A stretch of 64,000 nucleotides of DNA from Bowdeniella nasicola (GCF_900107735.1 NZ_FNQV01000002.1:124001-188000), one strand, 5' to 3'. Shown: positions 53,765-63,830, numbered from the stretch's first letter. Notes: generated from the sequence alone by a model not told the origin. Program-made: numbers and translations.

Positions 53765-55648
53765 ATGAGTCAGCTATCCCGCATCACCTCTGTTGACGTC
53801 GTGCGACAACTGACTCCGAGCGAGCTGGCAGAGCTCGCGAGCGATATTAGGGAATTCCTCGTCGAATCCGTGTCCAAGACGGGTGGACACCTCGGCCCAA
53901 ACCTCGGCGTGGTTGAGCTGACGATCGCGCTGCACCGCGTGTTCGACTCGCCCAAAGATCGGATCGTGTTCGATACCGGGCACCAGTCCTACGTCCACAA
54001 GATCCTGACGGGCCGCCGCGATTTTTCTGCCCTGCGTAAGCGCGACGGTGTCTCCGGTTATCCGGCTCGCAGCGAATCCGAGCACGATATCGTCGAGAAC
54101 TCGCACGCCTCGACGGCCCTGTCGTGGGCCGAGGGAATCGCGCGCGCTAACCGCATCAAGGGGCTCAACGACCGCAGCGTCGTCGCCGTCATCGGAGATG
54201 GCGCCCTGACCGGCGGCATGGCGTGGGAAGCGCTGAATACGATCGCCGACGAAGACGATACGCGGCTGGTCGTCGTCATCAACGACAACGGCCGTTCCTA
54301 TGAGCCGACGATCGGCGGCCTCGCGCACCACCTCGATGCCCTGCGCACGACGAAGAGCTACGAGAAGATCCTCGACTGGGGCAAGCGCACCCTGCACAAG
54401 GGCGGAACTCCGGGCCACATGGCCTACGACGCGCTGCATGGGTTAAAGAAGGGCGTCAAGGATGTGCTGGCGCCGCAGGGATTCTTCGAGAACCTCGGCA
54501 TTAAGTACATTGGCCCGGTCGATGGCCATGACACCATCGCGGTGGAATTCGCGCTCACCCGCGCCAAGGCCTATGGCGGTCCGGTGCTCGTGCACGTCAT
54601 CACCGAAAAGGGCCGCGGCTACACCCCGGCCGAGAACCACGTCGATGACCGTTTCCACGCCGTTGGCGTCATCCACCCCGAGACGGGCTTGCCGGTCGCG
54701 CCCTCGCGCTTTGGCTGGACCAGCGTCTTTGCCGAAGAGATCGTCAAGGCGGCACGCAAGCGGCCCGACGTTGTGGGTATCACGGCAGCGATGCTTCACC
54801 CCGTGGGCCTTGCCCCGATGCGGGCCGAGTTTCCCGACCGGGTCTTTGACGTCGGTATCGCCGAACAGCACGCCGTGACCTCGGCCGCAGGGCTCGCCTT
54901 TGGCGGCATGCACCCCGTCGTCGCGGTCTACGCCACCTTCTTGAACCGGGCCTATGACCAGGTCCTGATGGACGTGGCACTGCACAATGCTCCAGTGACC
55001 TTCATGCTCGATCGCGCCGGCATCACCGGCGATGATGGCGCCTCCCACAACGGCATGTGGGACCTCGCCCTCATGCGCACGATTCCGGGGATGCGGGTCG
55101 CCGTGCCGCGCGATGGCGATGAGCTAACGGAGATGTTCAACACCGCCCTGAATGAGGACGGCGGTCCGACGCTGATCCGCTATCCGAAGGGCTCACTGCC
55201 CGAGCCACTGCCCGCGATCCGCTCGATCGGTGAGGGCTATGACCGGGTCGATATCCTCGACGAGGACGAGTCCGAGGCCGGTGGTCGCCGGGTGCTGATT
55301 GTCGGCCTTGGGCCGTTCGCGCCCACCGGCATCGCGGTTGGAAAGGCACTGGCTGCGCGCGGCGATCGGGTCACGGTCGCCGATCCGCGGTGGGTGTTGC
55401 CGCATTCGAGCACGCTTATGCAGCTCGCAGAAGACAGCGACCTCATCATCCATATCGAAGACGGCCTGGTTGATGGCGGCGTGGGCGATAGCCTGCGAGA
55501 TGAACTCTCGCGGCGCGGCGCCGCCACGACGGTGCACTGCTTCGGGATCCCCAAGCACTTCCACACCACTGCGAGCCGAGCACAGCTCATTGACGATTTC
55601 GGCCTGACACCGGATGCCATTCTCGATGCCGTGGGAGGCGATCAGTGA
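53765..55648 (+). CDS. dxs: 1-deoxy-D-xylulose-5-phosphate synthase
   Basis: First step of the MEP pathway: condenses pyruvate and glyceraldehyde 3-phosphate using thiamine diphosphate. 627 residues with the early GGHLGPNLGVVELTIALH, the ThDP motif GDGALTGGMAWEALN (about 143-157) and DRAGITGDDGASHNGMWD in the pyrimidine domain. TAGGAGAACC precedes the ATG, with TAGAGT (53723-53728) as possible -10. It feeds isoprenoids to the polyprenyl synthase at 17859-18941. It overlaps the transporter gene by GTGA. Confidence 0.96.
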   Translation: MSQLSRITSVDVVRQLTPSELAELASDIREFLVESVSKTGGHLGPNLGVVELTIALHRVFDSPKDRIVFDTGHQSYVHKILTGRRDFSALRKRDGVSGYPARSESEHDIVENSHASTALSWAEGIARANRIKGLNDRSVVAVIGDGALTGGMAWEALNTIADEDDTRLVVVINDNGRSYEPTIGGLAHHLDALRTTKSYEKILDWGKRTLHKGGTPGHMAYDALHGLKKGVKDVLAPQGFFENLGIKYIGPVDGHDTIAVEFALTRAKAYGGPVLVHVITEKGRGYTPAENHVDDRFHAVGVIHPETGLPVAPSRFGWTSVFAEEIVKAARKRPDVVGITAAMLHPVGLAPMRAEFPDRVFDVGIAEQHAVTSAAGLAFGGMHPVVAVYATFLNRAYDQVLMDVALHNAPVTFMLDRAGITGDDGASHNGMWDLALMRTIPGMRVAVPRDGDELTEMFNTALNEDGGPTLIRYPKGSLPEPLPAIRSIGEGYDRVDILDEDESEAGGRRVLIVGLGPFAPTGIAVGKALAARGDRVTVADPRWVLPHSSTLMQLAEDSDLIIHIEDGLVDGGVGDSLRDELSRRGAATTVHCFGIPKHFHTTASRAQLIDDFGLTPDAILDAVGGDQ

Positions 55649-56325
55649 GCGTTCAAACCCGCGCGGACGCCCAGGTCGCGCCACCTCCGGCGGCGCTGCG
55701 GTATGACGTCGTCGTCACCCTCTTCGTGGGGTTCTTGCTGCTGTCAAACATCGCGGCAACGAAACTCATCCAGTTCGACATTGGTCCCGCGTCGCTGATC
55801 TTCGATGGGGGAGCGATCCTCTTTCCGCTGACGTACATCCTCGGGGACGTCCTCGCCGAGGTGTTCGGCTTTGCTCGCGCCAAGCGCGCCATCATCTTGG
55901 GCTTCGTGGTTTCAATCATTGCCTCGCTGACCCTGTATCTGGTCCAGATTGCGCCAGCGGCCGCCGACTATGAAAACCAAGAGGCCTTCGCGGCGGTCCT
56001 CGGCTTCGTGCCGCGTATCGTGGCAGCCTCCCTTGCCGGTTATCTCGTCGGCCAATATCTGAACGCGCTCGTGCTGACGGTGATGAAACGGCACAGCGAA
56101 AACCACCTGTGGGCGCGGCTGCTCGGCTCGACGGTCGTGGGCGAAGGCGCCGATACCATCATCTTTTGCACGATCGCCTTCGGCGGGATTCTTACGGGAG
56201 GCAACCTCCTCAACTACATCCTCGTCGGCTTTGCCTACAAGGTCGGCGTCGAAGTGATGCTGCTGCCCATTACGTACCGAGTGATCGCATTGTTCAAGCG
56301 CTACCGGGCGGGAGAGACCGCATGA
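55645..56325 (+). CDS. Queuosine precursor transporter (YhhQ/QPTR family)
   Basis: Inner-membrane transporter that imports a queuosine precursor (preQ0, preQ1 or queuine). 226 residues with about six helices; GFLLLSNIAATKLIQF, FPLTYILGDVLAEVFGFARAKR and GSTVVGEGADTIIFCTIAFGG are family signatures. It is translationally coupled to dxs upstream (GTGA) and tgt downstream (ATGA). The link to tgt strongly supports the queuosine role. No que biosynthesis genes are nearby, so salvage is likely. Confidence 0.9.
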   Translation: MSVQTRADAQVAPPPAALRYDVVVTLFVGFLLLSNIAATKLIQFDIGPASLIFDGGAILFPLTYILGDVLAEVFGFARAKRAIILGFVVSIIASLTLYLVQIAPAAADYENQEAFAAVLGFVPRIVAASLAGYLVGQYLNALVLTVMKRHSENHLWARLLGSTVVGEGADTIIFCTIAFGGILTGGNLLNYILVGFAYKVGVEVMLLPITYRVIALFKRYRAGETA

Positions 56326-57545
56326 GTGAGGTCTTCACTCTCGGCACGCAGCTCGAGACCGGTGGACGCACCGGGATCATTCACACACCGCACGGCGACA
56401 TCCACACCCCGGCGTTCATCCCGGTCGCGACCCAAGCGACCATTAAGGCCGTTTTGCCGGAGACCATCGCCTCCCTTGGCGCGCAGGCCGTTCTCGCCAA
56501 CGCCTACCACCTCTACCTGCAGCCCGGACCCGAGATCGTCGAAGAGGCTGGGGGACTGGGCCGCTTCATGAACTGGCTGGGCCCGACCTACACCGACTCG
56601 GGCGGCTTCCAGGTGCTCTCACTCGGGTCGGGCTTCAAAAAAGTCCTATCCGATCAGTTTGCTGGCAAAGCCAATGCCGATACGGACATCGCCGAGGACA
56701 AGATCCGCCGCGCCCAGGTCGATGATGACGGGGTCTGGTTCACCTCCCACCGCGACGGCACCAAGCATCGTTTCACTCCCGAAGTCTCGATGCAGGTCCA
56801 GCACGCGCTGGGCGCCGACATCATCTTTGCCTTCGACGAACTCACGACGCTGCTGAACTCCTATGACTATCAGGTCGAGTCGCTCGAGCGGACTCGGCGC
56901 TGGGCAGAGCGGAGCCTGCGCGAGATCACGCGCCTCATGGACTCCCACCCCGAGCGCCCACGCCAACTCCTGTTTGGCGTGATTCAAGGCGCGCAATATG
57001 AGGACCTGCGACGTAAATCCGCGCGCGACCTAGGGGCCATGGAAGTCGACGGGCATCAGTTCCCCGGCTTCGGAATTGGCGGTGCGCTCGAAAAGGAAAA
57101 CCTCGCCACCATCGTTCGCTGGGTGACGGAAGAACTGCCCGAAGACCGGCCCCGGCACCTCCTCGGGATCTCCGAGCCCGACGATCTGTTCAATGCCATT
57201 GCCGTCGGTGCCGATACCTTCGACTGCGTCTCGCCCTCGCGCGTGGCTCGGACCTCGGCGGTCTACACCCGGACGGGGCGAACGAATCTGTTGCGCAGCG
57301 AGAACCGCACGCGCTTCGAACCGATTGACGACTCGTGCCCGTGCTACACCTGCACGCACTACACGCGCGCCTACCTTCACCATCTATTCAAGGCCAAGGA
57401 AATGGTCGCCTCCACGCTTGCGACGATCCATAACGAGTTCTTCACTATCACCCTCGTTGACCGAATTCGTACGGCGATTTCCGAAGGAAATTTTGTCGAG
57501 CTGCGTTCGGAGGTTTTGGGAGATTATTACGGCCAAAAGGTGTGA
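56322..57545 (+). CDS. tgt: tRNA-guanine transglycosylase
   Basis: Exchanges guanine-34 in GUN anticodons for a queuosine precursor. 407 residues with VLANAYHLYLQPG, the catalytic region TDSGGFQVLSLG, GFGIGGALEKEN, and the zinc site CPCYTCTHYTRAYLHHL near the C-terminus. ATG 56322 overlaps the transporter stop; a longer frame reads into the transporter gene in another phase. Last gene of dxs-transporter-tgt. Whether it prefers preQ1 or queuine cannot be decided by eye. Confidence 0.95.
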   Translation: MSEVFTLGTQLETGGRTGIIHTPHGDIHTPAFIPVATQATIKAVLPETIASLGAQAVLANAYHLYLQPGPEIVEEAGGLGRFMNWLGPTYTDSGGFQVLSLGSGFKKVLSDQFAGKANADTDIAEDKIRRAQVDDDGVWFTSHRDGTKHRFTPEVSMQVQHALGADIIFAFDELTTLLNSYDYQVESLERTRRWAERSLREITRLMDSHPERPRQLLFGVIQGAQYEDLRRKSARDLGAMEVDGHQFPGFGIGGALEKENLATIVRWVTEELPEDRPRHLLGISEPDDLFNAIAVGADTFDCVSPSRVARTSAVYTRTGRTNLLRSENRTRFEPIDDSCPCYTCTHYTRAYLHHLFKAKEMVASTLATIHNEFFTITLVDRIRTAISEGNFVELRSEVLGDYYGQKV

Positions 57546-57645
57546 GTGAGGACACCGGTCGAATCGGTCGAAAGTCCCCTGCGCGATTGTGACCTTTTCG
57601 TTACGGTAAGAGGGTAGAAACCGATCACTGAAGGAGGCCCGTAAC

Positions 57646-59904
57646 GTGGCTACCGACACCGCCGCCGCCGACACCACTCAGGAAGCATGGCGCGGCTTCA
57701 CTACTGGACGATGGAGCGAGACGATCGATGTCCGCGACTTCATCCAGCGGAACTACACTCCTTACGAAGGTGATAGCGCCTTCCTTGCGCCGGCAACCGA
57801 GCGCACCACCCACATCTGGAACGAACTGTCCAAGATGTTCCCCGAAGAGCGGGAAAAGGGCGTTTACGACATCGACCCGCACACCCCGGCGTCGATCACC
57901 GCTCATGCGCCCGGCTACATCGATCAGGATGAAGAACTCATCGTCGGCCTGCAGACCGATGCACCGCTCAAGCGCGCCATCATGCCCTACGGTGGCTGGC
58001 GCATGGTTGAGGGCGCGCTGAACACCTACGGGTACGAGGTTGACCCGGTTGTTCGCGACATCTTCACCAAGTACCGCAAGACCCACAACCAGGGCGTCTT
58101 CGACGTCTACCCGCCGGACGTGCGCAAGGCCCGCTCCGCGCACATCGTGACCGGCCTGCCCGATGCCTACGGCCGTGGCCGCATTATCGGTGACTACCGC
58201 CGTGTCGCCCTGTACGGCGTGGATAAGCTCATCGAAGCCAAGAAGGCCGAGCGCGCCGAGCTCGATTCGGTGCGTTCCACCGAAGACATCATCCGCGACC
58301 GCGAGGAAAACACCGAGCAGATCCGCGCGCTTGGCGAGCTGAAAGAGATGGCCGCCTCGTACGGCTACGACATCTCCGGCCCCGCTACGAACGCCCATGA
58401 AGCCATCCAGTGGCTCTACTTCGCCTACCTCGCGGCCGTCAAGGAGCAAAACGGCGCGGCCATGAGCCTTGGTCGTACCTCGACATTCCTCGACGTCTTC
58501 ATCGAGCGCGACCTGGCCGATGGCACCCTGAGCGAAGAGCGCGCCCAGGAGCTCATTGACGACTTCGTCATCAAGCTACGGATCGTGCGCTTCCTGCGCA
58601 CCCCCGAATACGACGAGCTGTTCTCCGGCGATCCGACGTGGGTCACCGAGTCCATTGGCGGCACCGGCAACGACGGCCGCACCCTGGTCACGAAGAACTC
58701 CTTCCGCATGCTTCAGACCCTGTACAACCTCGGCCCGGCCCCCGAGCCGAACCTGACGGTGCTGTGGTCGCCCGAGCTGCCCGAGGGCTTCAAGGAATTC
58801 TGCGCCCGCGTCTCGATCGATACCTCCGCCATCCAGTACGAGTCGGATTCCCTGATCCGCGAGTCCTGGGGCGATGACGCTGGCATCGCGTGCTGCGTGT
58901 CCGCGATGGCGATCGGCAAGCAGATGCAGTTCTTCGGAGCGCGCGTCAACCTCGCCAAGGCCCTGCTGTACGCCATCAACGGCGGCAAGGACGAAAACTC
59001 CGGCAAGCAGGTCGCTCCGGTCTCCGAGCCCGTGGGCGAAGGCATCCTCGACTACGACGATGTTCGCGCGAAGTTCGACAACCTGCTGGACTGGCTCGCC
59101 CAGACCTACGTCGATGCCCTGAACTGCATCCACTACATGCACGATAAGTACGCCTACGAGCGCATCGAGATGGCGCTGCACGACAAAGAAATCCTGCGCA
59201 CCATGGCCTGCGGCATTGCCGGCCTGTCGGTCGCGGCCGACTCCCTGTCCGCCATCAAGTTCGCCAAGGTCACCCCGGTGCGCGATGATCGCGGCATCGT
59301 GGTGGACTACCTCGTCGAAGGCGACTTCCCGAAGTTCGGTAACGACGATGACCGCGTCGACGATATTGCCGTCGAGCTCGTGGGTTCTTTCATGGACAAG
59401 ATCCGTGCGCTGCCGACCTACCGCAACTCGGTGCACACGCAGTCCGTCCTGACGATCACCTCGAACGTCGTCTACGGCAAGCACACGGGCAACACGCCCG
59501 ACGGCCGTCGCGGCGGCGAGCCGTTCGCCCCCGGCGCCAACCCGATGAACGGACGCGACACCCACGGCATGCTGGCCTCGGCCCTGTCGGTTGCGAAGCT
59601 TCCGTACTCCGAGGCGCAGGACGGCATTTCGCTCACCAACACCGTCGTTCCCTCCGGCCTTGGCCGCACCGAGGACGAGCAGGTGAAGAACCTCGTCGGC
59701 CTGCTGGACGCCTACATGGGCTCCGAGGGCTTCCACGTCAACATCAACGTGCTCAACCGCGACACGCTGTATGACGCCATGGAAAACCCGGAGAAGTACC
59801 CGCAGCTGACAATCCGCGTGTCCGGCTACGCCGTGAACTTCGTGCGACTGACCCGCGAGCAGCAGCTCGACGTCATCTCGCGGACGTTCCACGGCTCCAT
59901 GTAA
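57646..59904 (+). CDS. pflB: Formate C-acetyltransferase (pyruvate formate-lyase)
   Basis: Splits pyruvate with CoA into acetyl-CoA and formate in anaerobic growth. 752 residues. The catalytic cysteine pair is in GIACCVSAM (near 421), and the C-terminal glycyl-radical motif [21 protein letters not shown] is intact. Oxygen destroys the radical, so it works only without oxygen. AAGGAGG precedes the GTG by 10 bases. The activating enzyme pflA follows 7 bases later. I saw no obvious FNR-type box in the 100-base upstream gap. Confidence 0.96.
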   Translation: MATDTAAADTTQEAWRGFTTGRWSETIDVRDFIQRNYTPYEGDSAFLAPATERTTHIWNELSKMFPEEREKGVYDIDPHTPASITAHAPGYIDQDEELIVGLQTDAPLKRAIMPYGGWRMVEGALNTYGYEVDPVVRDIFTKYRKTHNQGVFDVYPPDVRKARSAHIVTGLPDAYGRGRIIGDYRRVALYGVDKLIEAKKAERAELDSVRSTEDIIRDREENTEQIRALGELKEMAASYGYDISGPATNAHEAIQWLYFAYLAAVKEQNGAAMSLGRTSTFLDVFIERDLADGTLSEERAQELIDDFVIKLRIVRFLRTPEYDELFSGDPTWVTESIGGTGNDGRTLVTKNSFRMLQTLYNLGPAPEPNLTVLWSPELPEGFKEFCARVSIDTSAIQYESDSLIRESWGDDAGIACCVSAMAIGKQMQFFGARVNLAKALLYAINGGKDENSGKQVAPVSEPVGEGILDYDDVRAKFDNLLDWLAQTYVDALNCIHYMHDKYAYERIEMALHDKEILRTMACGIAGLSVAADSLSAIKFAKVTPVRDDRGIVVDYLVEGDFPKFGNDDDRVDDIAVELVGSFMDKIRALPTYRNSVHTQSVLTITSNVVYGKHTGNTPDGRRGGEPFAPGANPMNGRDTHGMLASALSVAKLPYSEAQDGISLTNTVVPSGLGRTEDEQVKNLVGLLDAYMGSEGFHVNINVLNRDTLYDAMENPEKYPQLTIRVSGYAVNFVRLTREQQLDVISRTFHGSM

Positions 59905-59911
59905 GGACCGC

Positions 59912-60805
59912 ATGACCCATCCTCATGGCGGCATCGCCGGCGATGGCGTGACCGGAGAAATCCGGCTCGAGCCCGCCGGCGATGACGTCCCTCGCCTTCG
60001 CGGCTCTGCTGGCCTCGCCGGTATCGATGCCGCGGAGGCGATGAGTCGTTCCGAACACTTCGCGGCCGTGCGGGCCGGGGAGATTGGCTCCCTGCACTCC
60101 TGGGAGCTCGTCACCGCAGTTGATGGCCCCGGCACGCGCCTGACGGTCTTCCTTGCCGGCTGCCCCCTGCGCTGCCTGTACTGCCACAACCCCGACACGC
60201 TGAAAATGCGTGACGGGGAGGCCGTGCGGGCTGATGATCTGCTGCAGCGCATCGCTCGCTACCGCCCGGTCTTTGACGCCACCCTTGGTGGCGTGACCTT
60301 CTCCGGTGGCGAGCCCCTCATGCAGCCCGCATTCCTCGCTCGCATGCTTGCCGGCTGTAAGGCCCTTGGCGTGCACACGGCGATCGATACCTCCGGTTTC
60401 TTAGGTGCGAACGCCAGCGACGAGATGCTCGACAACCTCGACCTCGTCCTGCTTGATTTCAAGTCCGGCATTCCCGAGACCTATCGCAGCGTCACCGGTC
60501 GCGACCTTGCGCCGACGATCGCCTTTGGCACACGGCTCAATGAGCTCGCCATTCCCATGTGGATCCGATTCGTGCTCGTCCCCGGTCTCACCGATGATCC
60601 CGATAACATCCAGCGGGTCGCTGACACCGTCGCGACATGGGGCGCCGTGCACCGCGTCGAGGTCCTGCCCTTCCACCAGATGGGGCGCGATAAGTGGGCG
60701 AGCCTCGGACTCGATTATCAGCTCGGCGACGTTGAGCCCCCGAGCGCCGAGGAAACTGCCGCGGCCCGCGACGTCTTCGCTGCGCGCGGCCTGACCGTGT
60801 ACTAG
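59912..60805 (+). CDS. pflA: Pyruvate formate-lyase activating enzyme
   Basis: Radical SAM enzyme that makes the glycyl radical on PflB. 297 residues. The cluster motif is CPLRCLYCHNPD (C-x3-C-x2-C, near 84-91), preceded by IGSLHSWELVTAVDGPGTR; GGEPL follows. The N-terminus carries about 55 residues before the conserved SLHSWE, longer than the E. coli enzyme; I believe Bifidobacterium forms share such an extension. The ATG is supported by AAGGA 5 bases upstream; an ATG at 60041 inside the extension is the alternative. It is in an operon with pflB. Confidence 0.93.
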   Translation: MTHPHGGIAGDGVTGEIRLEPAGDDVPRLRGSAGLAGIDAAEAMSRSEHFAAVRAGEIGSLHSWELVTAVDGPGTRLTVFLAGCPLRCLYCHNPDTLKMRDGEAVRADDLLQRIARYRPVFDATLGGVTFSGGEPLMQPAFLARMLAGCKALGVHTAIDTSGFLGANASDEMLDNLDLVLLDFKSGIPETYRSVTGRDLAPTIAFGTRLNELAIPMWIRFVLVPGLTDDPDNIQRVADTVATWGAVHRVEVLPFHQMGRDKWASLGLDYQLGDVEPPSAEETAAARDVFAARGLTVY

Positions 60806-60815
60806 AAAAGAAGCT

Positions 60816-62057
60816 ATGCACTCCGACTCCTCAACGACCGCCGTCGTCCTCGGCGGCGATATCGGCGCCTACTCCGTAGCGCGGGCGTTCTTCCAGGCCA
60901 CCGGCAACAAACCCGCGATCATCTCCGCCTTTGGCGGTGGCATCGTGCGCGATTCCTCCATCGCCGAGCTCATCGTCGAACCCGACATGGAAGACCTCGC
61001 CGTCCTGAAGGCCCGGCTGCTCGAGCTCGACTCCCGCATCACGAGCCCCCACATCATCGCCGTGGCAAGCGCGGACTGGAACGTCGAGAGCCTGCTGAGC
61101 TTGCGCGAGCAGCTGCCACCGCGCTGGATCGTGCCATACCCGGATGCGCAGACCGTCGCGAAAGCAACCGATAAGGCGAGTTTTTCCGCGATGTGTGAAC
61201 GCCTGGGAGTACCGCATCCGCGCAGCATCGTGCGCGAACCGGGCGGCGACATTCCGCTCGATGGCCAGGCCCTGACCTACCCCATCGTCGCCAAGGCCAC
61301 GGACACGCCCGCCTATCACGAGGTGGAGTTTGTCGGAAAGAAGAAGGTCTTCACCTTCGAGAGTCCTGAGGAGGCCCGCATCGCGCTCGGCGCCGCCGAC
61401 GATGCTGGCTATCAGGGAGACTTCCTGTTGCAGGAGTACGTCCCGGGACCGGACTCCCAGATGCGCGTGCTGAACCTGTACTGCCAGGAGGGCGGCCGCG
61501 TCGTCTTCGCCGGGCTAGGACGGGTGCTGCTGGAGGAACACGCGCCGAGCGCTATCGGTAATTCGGCTGCGATCATCACGGAGATGGATCCGGGCATTGT
61601 CGCCGAAGCTGCCAAGATCGTGGCGGATCTGAAGTGGCGCGGATTCGCGTGTTTCGATATCAAGATCGATCCGCGCACCGGCTCGCCCATGATCTTTGAG
61701 ATGAACGCGCGCCTTGGACGCGCCCACCACTATCTCACGGCGGTGGGGGCGAATCCGGCAGAATTTTATCTGCGGGATTTCGTGGCGGGCGAGGTTATTG
61801 AGCGGTGCTACACGGTCGCCAAAGAAGGGCTCTATACGGTCGTGCCGATCAGCCTGCTGATGCTGTACACACCCGGTCAGCGGGCACGAATCGCCAAACT
61901 CGTGGCCTCCGGCAGAGTCGCAAGCCCGTTGTTCAACACCGCCGAACGCCACCCGAAGCGCTGGGGGTACGTCCTCGCGGCATACGTCAATCAGTGGCGC
62001 AAATTCCTTCGCCACCACCCGCCGAGCAAGGTGAATCGCCCTGGCCTAAGCGGTTAG
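60816..62057 (+). CDS. ATP-grasp ligase resembling D-aspartate ligase
   Basis: 413 residues. The N-terminal domain (VVLGGDIGAYSVARAFFQATG) and ATP-grasp core (KATDTPAYHEVEFVGKKKVF, LQEYVPGPDSQMRVLN, FDIKIDPRTGSPMIFEMNAR) line up, as I recall it, with Enterococcus faecium Asl(fm), which adds D-Asp to the lysine of peptidoglycan precursors. The magnesium-binding glutamate and asparagine (FEMNAR) are present. It lies 10 bases after pflA, possibly in its transcript, and no aspartate racemase is in the window. The amino acid added is unknown; a general carboxylate-amine ligase role is the cautious reading. Confidence 0.7.
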   Translation: MHSDSSTTAVVLGGDIGAYSVARAFFQATGNKPAIISAFGGGIVRDSSIAELIVEPDMEDLAVLKARLLELDSRITSPHIIAVASADWNVESLLSLREQLPPRWIVPYPDAQTVAKATDKASFSAMCERLGVPHPRSIVREPGGDIPLDGQALTYPIVAKATDTPAYHEVEFVGKKKVFTFESPEEARIALGAADDAGYQGDFLLQEYVPGPDSQMRVLNLYCQEGGRVVFAGLGRVLLEEHAPSAIGNSAAIITEMDPGIVAEAAKIVADLKWRGFACFDIKIDPRTGSPMIFEMNARLGRAHHYLTAVGANPAEFYLRDFVAGEVIERCYTVAKEGLYTVVPISLLMLYTPGQRARIAKLVASGRVASPLFNTAERHPKRWGYVLAAYVNQWRKFLRHHPPSKVNRPGLSG

Positions 62058-63250
62058 AGCGCGCGAAGTACCTGCGCGATCGGCTCTGCAAGGAGCCCGA
62101 TCTGCCAGGACCTTGTCCCCATCTCATCGAGGGCCGCCCGCACGGCGGCTGGGCTGGCAGGAAACTCTACCCACGCCAGCAATCGCTGGTGGGCTGGTAG
62201 CAACATATTCTCGGCGGGCACGTTATGCTCCTCGCCGACCTTGGCAACGACATCCCTAATAGCGGCGAGTCGCTCGGCGGCTTCCGGATTGGATTGGGAC
62301 CAGCGGCGGTGATCGGGCAGGCCCGCTTTACCGGGACCACGTTTGGAGGGCAGCTGGCTGTCATCGAGCAGCCGGGCGCGCTCGATCGCGGCCAACCAGT
62401 GATCCGCGAGCCGCCGATTGCGCAGGCCCGGGAGCTTCTTGACCTGTCGGGAGGTACGCGGATTGGCCTTCACCAGCGCGATGATATTGCGATCGGGCAA
62501 CAGCCGAGACGGGCAGGTGTTGGTCTCACGCCCAATGGCATCGCGTTCTTTCCACAGCTCGCGTGCCATCGCCAGCTGACGTCCCCCCTTGAGGTCCGAA
62601 AGCCGGGAAATTCGGCGCCACTGGTGGGGCTTCGTGCTTGGTGGATCGGCCTTGCGGATGAATTCGAATTCTTCCCGGGCCCAGGACAGCTTGCCGGCGG
62701 CCTGCAGCCGCGCCTGTTGCTTGGCCATGACCTGATCCAGCAACTCGACATCGAGCGCCGCGTAGACGAGCCATTCGTGCGGCAGCGGCCGCTCGGACCA
62801 GTCCACGGCGGAAAACTCTTTGGCGAGCCGGATTCCGAGCTCGCGTTCGACGACCGCTCCTAGCGAGACTTTCGGGTCGCCGAGCAGCCGGGCGGCGAGT
62901 TCGGTATCGAAGATTTCTTGCGGCCGCATGCCGACGCGGGCGAGGCAGGGCAGGTCTTGGGAGGCAGCGTGCAACACCCACGTCACGTCCGTCATCGCCT
63001 CGGACAGTGCGGACAGATCCGGTAAGAACTCCGGATCAATGAGGGCAGTTCCCGCGCCTTCGCGGCGGACCTGGACGAGGTAGGCGTCCGAGGTGTAGCG
63101 GAAGCCGGAGGCCCGCTCGGTATCGACGGCGAGGGGTCCGCGGCCGCGCTTCAGGCGGCGAATATAGTCGCGAAGATCCGCCTCTTCGGTCATGACGTCC
63201 GGGACGCCGTCGGCGGGGGAGGAGAGCAGGGGGAGCTCGGATTCGGTCAT
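62054..63250 (-). CDS. rnd: RNase D-like 3'-5' exonuclease with HRDC domain
   Basis: Trims RNA 3' ends. 398 residues: a DEDDy exonuclease domain with LAVDTERASG, VLHAASQDLPCL and YAALDVELL (acids and tyrosine, near residues 40-180), then an HRDC domain (about 210-290) and a C-terminal helical domain of the actinobacterial RNase D type (Rv2681, from memory). It overlaps the DUF3000 gene upstream by ATGA and converges on the ATP-grasp gene, sharing TTAG. Confidence 0.92.
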   Translation of the reverse strand: MTESELPLLSSPADGVPDVMTEEADLRDYIRRLKRGRGPLAVDTERASGFRYTSDAYLVQVRREGAGTALIDPEFLPDLSALSEAMTDVTWVLHAASQDLPCLARVGMRPQEIFDTELAARLLGDPKVSLGAVVERELGIRLAKEFSAVDWSERPLPHEWLVYAALDVELLDQVMAKQQARLQAAGKLSWAREEFEFIRKADPPSTKPHQWRRISRLSDLKGGRQLAMARELWKERDAIGRETNTCPSRLLPDRNIIALVKANPRTSRQVKKLPGLRNRRLADHWLAAIERARLLDDSQLPSKRGPGKAGLPDHRRWSQSNPEAAERLAAIRDVVAKVGEEHNVPAENMLLPAHQRLLAWVEFPASPAAVRAALDEMGTRSWQIGLLAEPIAQVLRAL

Positions 63251-63804
63251 TGTCCCCTTTCGGGCACGCTATGGGGCAGGGGCGCTAGATCACAGGAGAT
63301 CTCAACGAGATTTAACCACGCTTGGATGTGCGGCCCCAGATCGTTCGTGACGGGAGTCCACGATCCGCGGATCTCCATCTCGAGCGATTGGTCGGATAGG
63401 ACGAGTCCACCGAAGGACTCCGAAAGGACGCGCGTGACGGTCCCGGACAGGTGGTGGTAGCCGGCGCCCTGATCTTCGAGGGCACTGGTCAGCCAGGACC
63501 ACCCGACTTCGCCAAGGAGGGGGTCATCGGAGACCTCGTTATCCATCGGGGCCTTGATAAGGACAATGATTCGGAAATCACCGTGCCAGGCGGGCTGGCC
63601 CTCGGGATCATAGAGAATGACGAAGCGGCCGACTCCCGTCAGTTCATCGTCATCGGTAAGGACCTCGGCGCTCAGGGCCGCGGCAAAGGGCGCGAGCCTC
63701 GTCGGTCCGGGGATCTCCGTGAGAGTGATCTCGGGGCGGAGGCGGTGACCACGCAGCGACGCCAGTGCGTCACTGAATTCGCTGGGTGCGAGCTGTTCGG
63801 CCAC
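63247..63804 (-). CDS. DUF3000 family protein
   Basis: 185 residues, cytoplasmic, with the DUF3000 body ELTGVGRFVILYDPEGQPAWHGDFRIIVLIKAPMD and EVGWSWLTSALEDQGAGYHHLSGTVTRVLSESFGGL. It is conserved directly upstream of the RNase D gene in actinobacteria (Rv2680, from memory) and coupled to it here by ATGA. The function is unknown; a role with the RNase is plausible from coupling only. The GTG start lies 6 bases after TAATCT. Confidence 0.9.
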   Translation of the reverse strand: MAEQLAPSEFSDALASLRGHRLRPEITLTEIPGPTRLAPFAAALSAEVLTDDDELTGVGRFVILYDPEGQPAWHGDFRIIVLIKAPMDNEVSDDPLLGEVGWSWLTSALEDQGAGYHHLSGTVTRVLSESFGGLVLSDQSLEMEIRGSWTPVTNDLGPHIQAWLNLVEISCDLAPLPHSVPERGQ

Positions 63805-63816
63805 ACCGCAAGATTA
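63805..63816 (-). promoter_or_regulatory. Leaderless -10 element of the DUF3000 gene
   Basis: On the minus strand TAATCT (63816-63811) is followed by 6 bases and the GTG at 63804. No ribosome site. Confidence 0.45.
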
Positions 63817-63830
63817 AGGCACGTGTGGCG

